Shown here one piece after another: positions 39,347 through 48,057 of a stretch of DNA of 64,000 nt. The translations under genes and the position numbers were made by a program. Source of the DNA: Streptomonospora nanhaiensis. GTDB taxonomy: Bacteria; Actinomycetota; Actinomycetes; Streptosporangiales; Streptosporangiaceae. The notes under the pieces were generated by a model, which made no database searches, was not told the DNA's origin, and saw only the letters and a list, made by a program, of their open reading frames with translations. The stretch's first letter is position 1; each line of letters begins with the position of its first letter. The DNA lies in contig NZ_CP113264.1 of assembly GCF_026642255.1 (NCBI RefSeq), forward strand, positions 3,100,001 through 3,164,000, in the 5' to 3' direction.

Positions 39347-40500
39347 TCGGCCTCCTCCGCCGGTGCCGCGCACCAGGACGTCAGGGCCCGCCACTGTTCG
39401 GCGAGGCCGTGTTCACGGGTGCCCACGGGGTCCTTGAAGAAGAACGCCAGCTCCGGCAGGGGGCCGCTCCGGCCCTGCCGGTGGGCGTGGGCGGCCAGCC
39501 GCGCCAGGTCCAGCACCAGGGGCGCCGCCAGCGCGGAGTCGTAGCCCGACCAGGTGAACTGCAGGGACATCCGCGCCCCCAGGAACCCCTCGAACGAGAC
39601 GTGGTCCCAGGCGACCTTGGCGTCCCCCAGGTCGGGGACGTAGTCGATGTGCAGGGGCCCGTCCGGCCCGTGCCCGAGCATGTGCTCCAGCCCTCGGGCC
39701 TTGGACGCGAGCTTGCTCTCGGCGTTGGCCGGGTCGGCCAGGGTGGCGCCGTCGCCGCCGCCGAGCAGGTTGACCGACGACCACGAGCGCACGTGCAGCG
39801 CCCGGGCGGCGAACATCGGCGCGAGCGCGCTCTTGACCAGGGTCTCCCCGGTCTTGCCGTCGGAGCCGGCCCACGGCACGCCCGAGCGGTCGGCGAGCCG
39901 CGCCAGGGCGGGCAGCCGGGGTCCGGTGTTGGGCGTGAACTCCACGAACGCGCAGCCCGCGCGCAGGGCCGCGTACGCGTACGCGGAGCTGGCCGGGATC
40001 CGCGCGGTCCCGGTGTCCAGGGCCGCCTCCAGCGCGTCGGCGTCGGTGTGTTCGGCGTACGCGCCGGGCCGGGGCTCGGTGCTGGACAGGTCCACCACCA
40101 CGACGCGTTCGAGCGCCTCCCGCTCGGAGAACTCCCGCAGGTCCGCCTCCAGGCGGTCCACGTCCCCGCGCCGGACGCCGCCGGAGACGTCGTCCAGGCC
40201 CCGGCGCAGACCGCGCTCGGTCCGGTCCAACCCGTCGGCGAGGGCCGGCGGCAGGTGGGCGGGCAGCACCCCCGCACCGGCCAGCCGCTCGGCGCTCTCG
40301 CGCAGGCCGGTCTCGGACACGTCGTGGCCGCCGAAGACCAGGTCACCGATCCCGGGCAGGCGCGCCCCGGCGAATTCGGGCCGCTCGGTCACGCACCCCG
40401 TCCGCCCGGCGGCGCCGGACCGCACCGCGAGGGCCCCCAGGACGGCGGTGGTCGCCACCGACCCCCGTGCCCCGATCAGCCATACTCCGACTCGCGTCAA
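39343..40500 (-). CDS. Inositol-3-phosphate synthase of the Ebo-like operon
   Basis: This 385-residue enzyme opens LTRVGVWLIGARGSVATTAV, an NAD-binding Rossmann strand, and carries the MIPS motifs AGSDGKTGETLVKSALAP, VNLLGGGDGATL and FEGFLGARMSLQFTW. It converts glucose-6-phosphate to inositol-phosphate, which suggests that the operon makes or remodels an inositol-containing lipid-like compound. The only acceptable start is TTG at 40500, with AGGGAG upstream; an ATG six bases before it is out of frame. Actinomycetes have a separate housekeeping ino1, so this one is probably dedicated to the operon. Confidence 0.88.
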   Translation of the reverse strand: MTRVGVWLIGARGSVATTAVLGALAVRSGAAGRTGCVTERPEFAGARLPGIGDLVFGGHDVSETGLRESAERLAGAGVLPAHLPPALADGLDRTERGLRRGLDDVSGGVRRGDVDRLEADLREFSEREALERVVVVDLSSTEPRPGAYAEHTDADALEAALDTGTARIPASSAYAYAALRAGCAFVEFTPNTGPRLPALARLADRSGVPWAGSDGKTGETLVKSALAPMFAARALHVRSWSSVNLLGGGDGATLADPANAESKLASKARGLEHMLGHGPDGPLHIDYVPDLGDAKVAWDHVSFEGFLGARMSLQFTWSGYDSALAAPLVLDLARLAAHAHRQGRSGPLPELAFFFKDPVGTREHGLAEQWRALTSWCAAPAEEAE

Positions 40501-40547
40501 CGCATGCTCCCTTCTCCGTGCCTTCGAGCGTTCCGGGAACGGTGTGG

Positions 40548-41270
40548 TCACCGGTCGCCGCTGTCGCCGCCGCCCTCGCCGGGCTGTGCGCCGTCGGGGC
40601 CGAGCGCGCCGCTGCCGGGCGCCGCGGGCAGGTACAGGTGGACGTGGCCGTGGCCGGACTCCACACTGACCATGTCCAGCTGGGTGGCCGCCACCGACCA
40701 GCCGCGGACCGCCTGGGTGCGCAGGTCCCCGGCCAGCTCCAGCAGCTCCGCCTGCTGCGCGTCCTGCGCGCGCTCCGCGTTGGAGTAGGCCACGACCGCG
40801 GAGCCCAGCAGGTCCACGGCGTTGGACAGCCCCGCGTACGCGACGTTGTGGCCGGTGTTCCCGGAGGGGGCGTCCTCGAAGTGCCCGGCCGCGTCGTGGA
40901 CGGTGGTCAGCCAGGAGTCGATCTCCCCGTCGTCGGGGGCGTCCCCGACGGGGGTGGAACCGTCGGGCGGGACGGCCGCGTCCAGGCTCTCCACCACGGG
41001 CACCAGCACCTCGTGCGCGGCTCCGGCGCGCTCGACGAGCTGATCGACCTGTGCGCGGTCGCGCTCCTGCGCGGAGGCCTGGAGCTCGGCGACGCGCGCC
41101 GGGTCGGGGGCGGTGCGGTCGTCCCCGGTGAAGGAGAGGACGAGGACGGCGACCAGGGCGGCGACCACCAGGACGGATCCGGCGGTCAGCCCCCAGGTGA
41201 GCTTGGGCGAGGGGGCCTCGGCCGCCTCGCGGTGCGTGTCGGGGGAGGAGCGGTCCTTCTTGGCGGACAC
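40548..41270 (-). CDS. Membrane-anchored protein at the head of the Ebo-like operon
   Basis: This 240-residue protein has a charged N-terminus (MSAKKDRSSP), one membrane segment (LTWGLTAGSVLVVAALVAVLVLSF shortened here as LTWGLTAGSVLVVAALVAVL, residues 24-43) and an outer helical region rich in Gln, Ala and Glu. The C-terminus has ESGHGHVHLYLPAAPG, with His residues that could bind metal, then a Gly/Asp tail. I do not recognise the family. It precedes the inositol-phosphate synthase gene by 47 bp and follows two terminators, so it is probably the first gene of that operon. The start is GTG at 41270 with AAGGTG a few bases upstream. Confidence 0.7.
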   Translation of the reverse strand: MSAKKDRSSPDTHREAAEAPSPKLTWGLTAGSVLVVAALVAVLVLSFTGDDRTAPDPARVAELQASAQERDRAQVDQLVERAGAAHEVLVPVVESLDAAVPPDGSTPVGDAPDDGEIDSWLTTVHDAAGHFEDAPSGNTGHNVAYAGLSNAVDLLGSAVVAYSNAERAQDAQQAELLELAGDLRTQAVRGWSVAATQLDMVSVESGHGHVHLYLPAAPGSGALGPDGAQPGEGGGDSGDR

Positions 41271-41352
41271 CGTGGCACCTTCTTCTCGTCGTACGTGTGG
41301 GCCCGGCGCCGCGACGTCGTGGTTCTCGCCGTCGGGGCGCCACCGCGGGGGT

Positions 41353-41380
41353 GGCGGGGCCGGCCGGAACCGGCCCCGCC
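41353..41380 (-). terminator. Second of two tandem hairpins after the ThuA gene
   Basis: GGCGGGGCCGG and CCGGCCCCGCC form a perfect 11-bp stem with a 6-nt loop. Confidence 0.6.
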
Positions 41381-41391
41381 GTGGTCAGGGG

Positions 41392-41443
41392 GCCTTCGGC
41401 GGACGCCCGTCCCCCGGGGGAGGGGGCGGCGTCCGCCGAAGGC
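41392..41443 (-). terminator. First of two tandem hairpins after the ThuA gene
   Basis: GCCTTCGGCGGACGCC (41392-41407) and GGCGTCCGCCGAAGGC (41428-41443) form a perfect 16-bp stem with a 20-nt loop, just after the stop at 41450 in the direction of transcription. With the next hairpin it insulates the Ebo-like operon. Confidence 0.75.
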
Positions 41444-41449
41444 GTCCCG

Positions 41450-44400
41450 TCACTCGTCGTCGATGAGGGGACGCAGCCTGTCGGCCAGCTCCAGCAGCTC
41501 CTCCCTGGCGGCGCCGTCGGCGACCGCCTCGGCCACCTCGACGAACCGGTTCAGGGCGTGTACGGCCTGCCCGTTACGGCCGACGTTCAGGTGGTGCTCG
41601 GCCAGCTCCAGCTGGGGGATCAGCCGGCGCGCCTCGGACCTGGTCAGCGCGCCGTCGTCCTCCAGGGCGTCGATGCGCTCGTGGACCTCGGCGAACGTGA
41701 CCGGTTCGACCGCGTCCAGTTCCTGGACCAGGACGTCGCGGAAGAGCACCCGGTCGGCCTCGCCGTGGTTCTGCAACCCGATGTGGCCCGAGGACAGGTC
41801 ACGTGCCGGGTCGGTGCTCTCGAACTCGTTCACCAGCTCCCCGTTGATCCACACGCGGATCACCGGGTCGGCCACCTCGATCTCCATCTCGTTCCACTCG
41901 CCGACCCGCGCGGGGTGGGAGTCGGCCGCCTGGAAGCCGTAGACGGCACCGGTCCGGTGGACCGGGTCGCCGTCGGGCGCGCCGTAGCCGTCGATCTGGA
42001 TCTCGTAGCCCTCCTCGACGGCGACCCAGGGGTCGTCCCCGGGGTCGGGGAAGCCGACGAAGACACCGGAGTTGTCCGACTCCTCTGAGGCGAGGAAGTC
42101 CAGCTTCAGCCGGTAGGACTCCCACTCCGTCTCGTGCCGGAGCAGCCCCATGCCGCCCCGGGTCTCCAGGGCGCAGCCGTCGCCGTCGTCGACGACGTCG
42201 AAGCCGCCCGGGCCCGCCATGGCCCACCCGTCGAGCGACGCGCCGTCCCACAGGGGGGTGTAGCCGTCCTCGGCCTCGGGCGGGGCGCACTCCGGCGGCT
42301 CGGCGCCGCCCGCCTCGACCGTGACGGTGGCGGTGCCGGAGGCGCCGGTGTTGCCGTCGCCGTCCGTGGCCACGGCGCTGACCTCGTACTCGCCCTCGGC
42401 GGCCCCCTGCCAGACTGCCTGGTAGGGGTCCTCGGCCACCGTGGCGACGACCTCGCCGTCCACGAGGAACTCCACCTTCTCGACCCCGGACCCGGAGTGG
42501 TCGGCGACCTCGGCGGAGAGGGGGACGTCCTCGCCCTCCTCGAAGACCGCGCCGTCCTGCGGGCTGGTCAGCTCGGTCTGAGGGCCGTGCCCCCCGTGGC
42601 CGTCCAGGACCGCCTCGAAGTAGTTGAGGTTGAACAGGCTGTCCTCGGCGGAGGTGTCCTCACCGGTGAAGACCAGGTACAGCGTGAAGGTCTCGCCGGG
42701 GTCGGCGACGTCCATGGTCACGTCGGTCCACTCCTGCCAGCCGCCGGTGGAGGGCACGTCGACGCTGCCGAGCAGCTCACCGTCGGGAGCGTTCATGCGT
42801 GCCTCGATCGCTCCGCCCGCCCCCGCGGAGGCGACCCGGAACTCCATCTGCTCGACCCCGACCAGATTGGTCGTGTCGTAGGAGGTCCAGTCGCCGTAGC
42901 CGATGTGGCTGACGTTGACCAGGCCGCCCTCGGCGTCCTCGGTGGGCTCGGTCCGGACCCCCTGGCTGTCGGTGAAGTACTGGGCCTGCGTCCGTGCGGG
43001 CTTGAGCGTGATCCCGTCGCTTCCGGTGAGGGCGGGCGCCCCGTCCCCGCCGGAGTCGGTGTACTCGGCCTGCAACGCCCAGAAGATGTTCATGTCGTGC
43101 CCGTGGCCGCCGTCGACCTCGGTGAGGCTGACGTCCTCGCAGCTGTCGTACTGGGTCCACGGGTGGGCGTGCCGGTCGTGGCCGAGCGAGGCCGTGACCG
43201 CCACGTCGCCGCAGTCGATGCCCGCGCCGACCGAGCCGTCCTCGGCGTCCTCCACGTCCACGGTGAAGGGGATCTCGTCGCCCCAGTGGAAGTACTGGCC
43301 GTCCTGCGGGGTCCGGAAGGAGACGTCGGGCGCGGTGTTGCCCGCGGTGACGGTCGTGGTGGCCGTCCCGGTGCGCCCCTCGGCGTCGGTCGCGGTCAGC
43401 ACGACCGTGTACTGGCCCGCCTCCTCGAAGGTGTGGGTGGGCGAGACCTCGCCGGAGGTCCCGCCGTCGCCGAACGACCACGCGTACTCCATGGGCAGGC
43501 CGCCGGGGTGGTGGGAGCCCTCCGCGGAGAACTCCACCTCCAGCGGGGCCGGTCCCGAGGTCGCGGAGGCGCTGATGTCGGCGACCGGGGTGGTCCCGCC
43601 GCCGGTGTAGTCGATGCGCGACAGCGCCGAGTCCGCGGCCCCGCCGAAGTAGCCGGACCCGTACTCCAGCACGTACAGGGAGCCGTCCGGGCCGAACTCC
43701 ATGTCCATGGGGTTGGCCAGGCTGATGTCGGGGACGGTCTCGGTGATGTCCAGGACGTCGCCGTCGTCGCCCAGGTGCACCTGCTTGATCCAGTCGCGGT
43801 CCCACTCGTAGAACAGCGGGATGCCGTCGTAGTACTCGGGCCACTTGGTGTCCGACTCCAGTTCGGGGTCGAACCGGTAGGCCGGACCGCCCATCGGGGC
43901 GCCGCCGCCCGTGCCCAGCTGCGGGAACTCCTCCGACTCCTCGTAGCTGTACCAGATCGAGGCGGGCGTGACCGGGGGAAGCTCCTCCAGCCCGGTGTTG
44001 CGCGGGGAGTCGTTGACCGGAGCGGCGCAGTCGAACGCCTCCCCGGAGGTCCCCGACGCGAAGTCGTGGTCGACGAACGCGCTGTTGTTACCGATGCAGT
44101 AGGGCCAGCCGATGTTGGCGGGCTCGGAGATGGCGTGCCAGGAGACCGTGTTCTGCGGCCCCCGGTCCGGGTCGGGCTCGTTGGCGTCGGGCCCGTAGTC
44201 GCCCAGGTAGACGGTGCCGTCCTCCTCGTCCACCGTGAACCGGAACGGGTTGCGCAGGCCCATGGCGTAGATCTCGGGCCGGGTCTGCTCGCCGCTGTAC
44301 TCCTCCGGCGGGAAGAGGTTGCCCTCGGGGATCTCGTAGCCGCCGTCGTCGGTGGGCGTGATCCGCAGCAGCTTGCCGCGCAGGTCGGCGGTGTTGGCCG

Positions 44401-45784
44401 AACTGCGCTGGGCGTCGAAGGCGGGGTTGCGCGACTCGCGCTCGTCGATCGGCGTGTAGCCGTCCGACCCGAACGCGCTGGTGTCGTCGCCGGTGGCCAG
44501 GTAGAGGTTGCCCTCGGAGTCGAAGTCGATGTGGCCGCCGACGTGGCAGCACATGCCCCGGTCGGTCCCGACCTCCAGCAGGACCTGCTCGCTGTCCAGC
44601 TCCAGGGTGGGGGAGTCCCCGTCGGCGAACTGGAAGCGGGAGAGGTTGTTGTGGCCCTCGTAGGGCTCGAAGTCCTCCGGCGAGCCGTCCGCGGGCGCCT
44701 CACCCGGCGGGATGCCCTCGATCACGGGCGCGTAGTACAGGTACACCCACCCGTTCTCCTCGAAGCCCGGATCCAGGGCGATGCCCTGTAGCCCGTCCTC
44801 GTCGTGGTTGTACACCGGCACCTGGGCGATCAGCTCGGTGGTGTAGGTGTCCGGGGACCACAGCCGCACCTCGCCGTCGCGGGTGATGTGCATGACGCGG
44901 CCGTCGGGCAGGACCGCCAGGCCCATGGGCTCGCCCACGGCGCCCTCGCCCTGCGCGAGGGTGACCTTCTCGAAGTTGTCCCACTGCGTGGCGCCGCAGT
45001 CGCCCTCGGCGGCCCCGGCCGCCCACCGCAGGCCGCCGAGCAGGTGCTCGGTGAACTCCGGCTCGGAGTAGGACTCGACGGTGTGGCCGCCGCCGGTGTA
45101 CCAGGACCTGCCGCCGTCGTAGGCCTGACACCAGGCGATCGGGTGGTCCCATCCCATCTGGCCCCCGGGATCGACCTGGTCCGCGTAGGAGTCCTCGTCG
45201 AGTCCGGCCAGGACGTGCACGTCGCCGCGGGGGGACAGGTCGAAGTCGTACCACTCGTCGTGGCGTTCCCAGCTGGCCGGGAGGTGCTCGGTGGAGGGGT
45301 GGACCCTGTCGTTGACCACGACCCGGGCGTCCTGCGTGCCCGGCGGGTGGCTGGAGAAGTAGCCGCCGACGAGGTCGCCGTACCACTCCCAGTCGTAGTG
45401 GGTGTCGGAGGCGGAGTGGACGCCGACGAAGCCGCCCCCGTCCTGGACGTAGCGCTCGAAGGCGGCCTGCTCGTCCTCGTCGAGCACGTCGCCCGTGGTG
45501 GAGAGCCAGATCACCGCGTCGTAGGCGGCCAGGTCCTCGTCGTTGAACACCGAGGAGTCCTCGGTGTGCTCGGTGCTGAAGCCGTGCTCCTCGCCGAGCG
45601 CCTCGACGAGCGCGACGCCGTGGGGGATCGAGTCGTGACGGAAGCCGGTGGTCTTGGAGAAGATCAGCGTGGAGAACGCGTCCTCGCCGGTCTCGTCCGC
45701 GTGCGCGACCGGTGCGGTCACGGTCAGCGCCATGGTGACGCCGACCGCGAGTGCGCCCAGTGTCAGCAGGGGTCTCTTCTTCAT
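41450..45784 (-). CDS. Giant secreted ThuA / sugar dehydrogenase / PKD / DUF1080 protein
   Basis: This 1,444-residue protein has a Sec signal (MKKRPLLTLGALAVGVTMAL, cut after AHA near 29). Domains in order: ThuA (FSKTTGFRHDSIPHGVALVE to about 240), a glucose/sorbosone dehydrogenase-type beta propeller (FEKVTLAQGEGAVGEPMGLAV, HVGGHIDFDSEGNLYLATGD, NPFRFTVDEEDGTVYLGDYG; about 265-720), PKD (YAWSFGDGGTSGEVSPTHTF), a CBM6-like jelly roll, an Ig-like domain (VEKVEFLVDGEVVATV), DUF1080 / 3-keto-disaccharide hydrolase type (GYTPLWDGASLDGWAMAG to about 1360) and a C-terminal helical segment. All point to extracellular carbohydrate handling. The ATG at 45784 has GTGAGG upstream. Relatives of this layout are common in actinomycetes and often sit near sugar operons. 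Confidence 0.88.
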   Translation of the reverse strand: MKKRPLLTLGALAVGVTMALTVTAPVAHADETGEDAFSTLIFSKTTGFRHDSIPHGVALVEALGEEHGFSTEHTEDSSVFNDEDLAAYDAVIWLSTTGDVLDEDEQAAFERYVQDGGGFVGVHSASDTHYDWEWYGDLVGGYFSSHPPGTQDARVVVNDRVHPSTEHLPASWERHDEWYDFDLSPRGDVHVLAGLDEDSYADQVDPGGQMGWDHPIAWCQAYDGGRSWYTGGGHTVESYSEPEFTEHLLGGLRWAAGAAEGDCGATQWDNFEKVTLAQGEGAVGEPMGLAVLPDGRVMHITRDGEVRLWSPDTYTTELIAQVPVYNHDEDGLQGIALDPGFEENGWVYLYYAPVIEGIPPGEAPADGSPEDFEPYEGHNNLSRFQFADGDSPTLELDSEQVLLEVGTDRGMCCHVGGHIDFDSEGNLYLATGDDTSAFGSDGYTPIDERESRNPAFDAQRSSANTADLRGKLLRITPTDDGGYEIPEGNLFPPEEYSGEQTRPEIYAMGLRNPFRFTVDEEDGTVYLGDYGPDANEPDPDRGPQNTVSWHAISEPANIGWPYCIGNNSAFVDHDFASGTSGEAFDCAAPVNDSPRNTGLEELPPVTPASIWYSYEESEEFPQLGTGGGAPMGGPAYRFDPELESDTKWPEYYDGIPLFYEWDRDWIKQVHLGDDGDVLDITETVPDISLANPMDMEFGPDGSLYVLEYGSGYFGGAADSALSRIDYTGGGTTPVADISASATSGPAPLEVEFSAEGSHHPGGLPMEYAWSFGDGGTSGEVSPTHTFEEAGQYTVVLTATDAEGRTGTATTTVTAGNTAPDVSFRTPQDGQYFHWGDEIPFTVDVEDAEDGSVGAGIDCGDVAVTASLGHDRHAHPWTQYDSCEDVSLTEVDGGHGHDMNIFWALQAEYTDSGGDGAPALTGSDGITLKPARTQAQYFTDSQGVRTEPTEDAEGGLVNVSHIGYGDWTSYDTTNLVGVEQMEFRVASAGAGGAIEARMNAPDGELLGSVDVPSTGGWQEWTDVTMDVADPGETFTLYLVFTGEDTSAEDSLFNLNYFEAVLDGHGGHGPQTELTSPQDGAVFEEGEDVPLSAEVADHSGSGVEKVEFLVDGEVVATVAEDPYQAVWQGAAEGEYEVSAVATDGDGNTGASGTATVTVEAGGAEPPECAPPEAEDGYTPLWDGASLDGWAMAGPGGFDVVDDGDGCALETRGGMGLLRHETEWESYRLKLDFLASEESDNSGVFVGFPDPGDDPWVAVEEGYEIQIDGYGAPDGDPVHRTGAVYGFQAADSHPARVGEWNEMEIEVADPVIRVWINGELVNEFESTDPARDLSSGHIGLQNHGEADRVLFRDVLVQELDAVEPVTFAEVHERIDALEDDGALTRSEARRLIPQLELAEHHLNVGRNGQAVHALNRFVEVAEAVADGAAREELLELADRLRPLIDDE

Positions 45785-46573
45785 ACGGAACCTCACCTGG
45801 GGGTGGGAGCGAATCGATGAGTCCGTGCGGCGTGCCGGCGCCGACGGCAGGGGCGGCCCGGCGGTCGCGCGGCCCGGTGGGGGCCGTGTGGCTGTGACCG
45901 GTGGGCTGACGGGGAGTTCCTGCTATCAGGTGCGGGAAGCGGGGGTGTGCCGCCTCATCGGCCTCAGCCCATACCGGCTCCTTTCCTCGCAGACCTCGTC
46001 GTGGTCGGGCGGCGCGGTGGCCGGGCGTCGGGGACCCGGTCCACCGGCGCCCCGTCCACGTCGTGGAGGGGGGTTCCGGCGGGTGGTCCCCGCCGGACTC
46101 CGCTTGGTGCAGGGGGTACAGCTCTTCGTGACCGGTGAAGGCCATGCCGACGGTCCGGAGACACCACATCACCCGGGTTTGTGATCTGCCTCACCTGGCT
46201 GCCTCGAACCGTACGTCGGTCTTATGTCGATCGTCAAGCAGAAGTTGTCAGTGCAGGTCTCAATAGGTAGGGTCCGGACGTCCAATAGAGGCGGCGCTCA
46301 GGGAACGGGGACGCGCGCGCCCACTCCTTTGCGAACGCGCCCGGGGCACGCCCCGGACCCGGAGTCCACCCGGCGGCCCGGCCCGCCCCGCTCCTTCGCT
46401 CCGAGGGCGGCGGGGTGCGCACCGGCGTCCCCGTACCGGCCTGGACGGAGGAGACGGAGGGGTGGCGGACGGGCGCGAGCGGACCGCGGCCGGGGGACTG
46501 GTGCGAGGCGCGCGGCCCCGCCGCCGTGGCCCCGCCGCCGGCTCCGGCGACCGGGACCGGACGGATCCGGGGG
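45785..46573. other. Intergenic region upstream of the ThuA gene
   Basis: About 790 bp carry no supported gene. A plus-strand promoter-like pair TTGTCA (46245-46250) and TAGGGT (46268-46273) with 17-bp spacing points toward no plus-strand gene and may be chance. The minus-strand promoter of the ThuA gene must lie here but I cannot fix it. Confidence 0.4.
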
Positions 46574-47377
46574 TCAGGCGGCGGGGACCGTGCGCAGGAA
46601 GTCCCGCACGGCCAGGGCGTAGCCCGACGGGTCGTCGCGGTGCACCCAGTGCCCGCATCCCGGCAGCACCCGCAGCCGGGTACCGGGCCGGCGCTCGGCC
46701 ATCTCACCGGCCTGCCGGGCCGACAGCAGCGGGCTCAGGCCGCCGCGGAGGAGCAGGGCGGGACAGTCCGAGCCCAGCCAGTCGGCCCAGAAGTCCCCGG
46801 TGTTGCCTTGCTGGGCCGCCAGCATGTCCCGGTGGTCGAACCGCAGGCGCCAGGTCCCGTCGTGCTCGTAGGCGCTGTCCGTGAAGTACCCGAGCGCGGG
46901 CACGCCCTGACGGGTGAGGAACTCCGCCAGCGCCTCCCGGTCCGGAAAGGCCGTCGGCCACGAGGTGGTGTCGAACACCGGGTTCTCGACCTCGGAGGCG
47001 TCCGTGACGGCCCCGATGTCCTCCACCACCAGGGCGCGCACCAGCTCGGGGCGGCGTGCCGCCAGCTGGTAGGCGGTCACCCCGCCGAGGGAGTGGCCGA
47101 GGACGATCGCCGGGCCGGCGCCGAGGTGTTCCAGGAACGCGGCCGCGTCCCCGACGAAGGCGTCGCGGCCGAGGTCGCCGCCGTGCTCGGAGAGCCCGTG
47201 GCCGCGCTGGTCGAGGGCGATGACCCGGAAGTCCGGGGCCAGGTACGGCGCGAGGCCGGCGAAGGAGGCGGCGCGGCCGAACGTCCCGTGCAGGGCGATC
47301 AGCGGGACGCCGCCCCCGCCGAAGTCGAGGTAGCTGAAGGCGCGCCCGTTCAGGGCGACGGGGGTCTGGGCGATCAT
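46574..47377 (-). CDS. Alpha/beta hydrolase
   Basis: This 267-residue hydrolase has the nucleophile elbow VLGHSLGGVTAYQLA near residue 94, the oxyanion strand LIALHGTFGRAASF, the fold marker VIALDQRGHGLSEHGG and the catalytic His in GCGHWVHRDDPSG. These features fit the epoxide hydrolase / haloperoxidase-like branch of the superfamily; the substrate is not readable. The ATG at 47377 starts directly before the first strand. It lies 190 bp downstream of the MerR gene in the same direction and could be a second target of that regulator. Confidence 0.85.
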   Translation of the reverse strand: MIAQTPVALNGRAFSYLDFGGGGVPLIALHGTFGRAASFAGLAPYLAPDFRVIALDQRGHGLSEHGGDLGRDAFVGDAAAFLEHLGAGPAIVLGHSLGGVTAYQLAARRPELVRALVVEDIGAVTDASEVENPVFDTTSWPTAFPDREALAEFLTRQGVPALGYFTDSAYEHDGTWRLRFDHRDMLAAQQGNTGDFWADWLGSDCPALLLRGGLSPLLSARQAGEMAERRPGTRLRVLPGCGHWVHRDDPSGYALAVRDFLRTVPAA

Positions 47378-47569
47378 GGGGCGTCCGGTTCCTCGGGTCG
47401 GGGGCGTGCGGTCCCGGTGGCGGTGGAGGGCCTGGTCGGTCCGGCCGGGGCCCGGCGCGGCGGCCGGGGCGGCGGTCGCCGCCGCCGGCTCTCCACGCTA
47501 CAGGGCGGTTCCGGGCCGCTGCCGCGTTCCGGAGCCGGTGCGGCCGGGGCGCCGAGGGGGGCCGACGGT

Positions 47570-47947
47570 TCAGACCGGGCCGCTCGCGACGAGCCGCCTC
47601 CGGTACTCGTGCGCCTCGGCCACCAGTGCGTCGAGCGCCTCCCGTCTGCGCACCAGGTCGCCGATCTCCCCGGTGATCCGGGCGCGCTCCAGCTCCATGC
47701 GCCGCATCGCGCTGTCGAAGGTCTCCTCGCCGGGCGTCTCGGCGCAGGGCAGCACCTCGGCGATCACCCGGCTGGAGACCCCGGCGGCCAGCAGCCTGCG
47801 GATGAACGCCACGCGCTCGACGGCGTCGTCGGTGTAGTGCCGCTGCCCGGCGGCGCTGCGCGTGCTCCTGAGCAGCCCCTGCTCCTCGTAGTAGCGCAGC
47901 AGCCGGATGCTCACACCGCTCCGTGCCGCGAGCTCCCCGATCCTCAT
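47570..47947 (-). CDS. MerR-family transcriptional regulator
   Basis: This 125-residue regulator has the MerR winged helix MRIGELAARSGVSIRLLRYYEEQGLL at the N-terminus and the second helix pair RHYTDDAVERVAFIRRLLAAGV, followed by a dimerising coiled coil (RRMELERARITGEIGDLVRRREAL cut short). No Cys cluster for metal or FeS sensing is seen (one Cys only), so the ligand is likely organic. ATG at 47947 has GGGGAG upstream. It is divergent from an Old Yellow Enzyme gene across a 110-bp gap with a MerR-style operator, so it probably controls that gene. Confidence 0.88.
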   Translation of the reverse strand: MRIGELAARSGVSIRLLRYYEEQGLLRSTRSAAGQRHYTDDAVERVAFIRRLLAAGVSSRVIAEVLPCAETPGEETFDSAMRRMELERARITGEIGDLVRRREALDALVAEAHEYRRRLVASGPV

Positions 47948-47979
47948 TGCTCCCCTTGTCGTGACCTGTGACACAGCAC

Positions 47980-48010
47980 TTGCCCCTCACATAGATGTCA
48001 GGTTTTAGCG
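47980..48010 (+). promoter_or_regulatory. Candidate MerR-controlled promoter with 19-bp spacer
   Basis: TTGCCC (47980) and TTAGCG (48005) are 19 bp apart, the stretched spacing of MerR-type promoters. Inside lies the imperfect dyad CCTCACA-TAGA-TGTCAGG (47985-48002). The -10 is weak, which also fits an activated promoter. Confidence 0.45.
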
Positions 48011-48057
48011 TAGCCACCGTACCCACCCCGCTCCACAGAACGCGAAGGAGTCCTCCC

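Noticed and set aside
42134..44791. An 885-codon plus-strand frame opposite the ThuA gene
   Set aside because: Antisense shadow; the minus-strand frame holds all the domain motifs.
46245..46273. TTGTCA and TAGGGT with 17-bp spacing on the plus strand
   Set aside because: It would drive transcription against the hydrolase and MerR genes; no plus-strand gene follows, so chance is likely.
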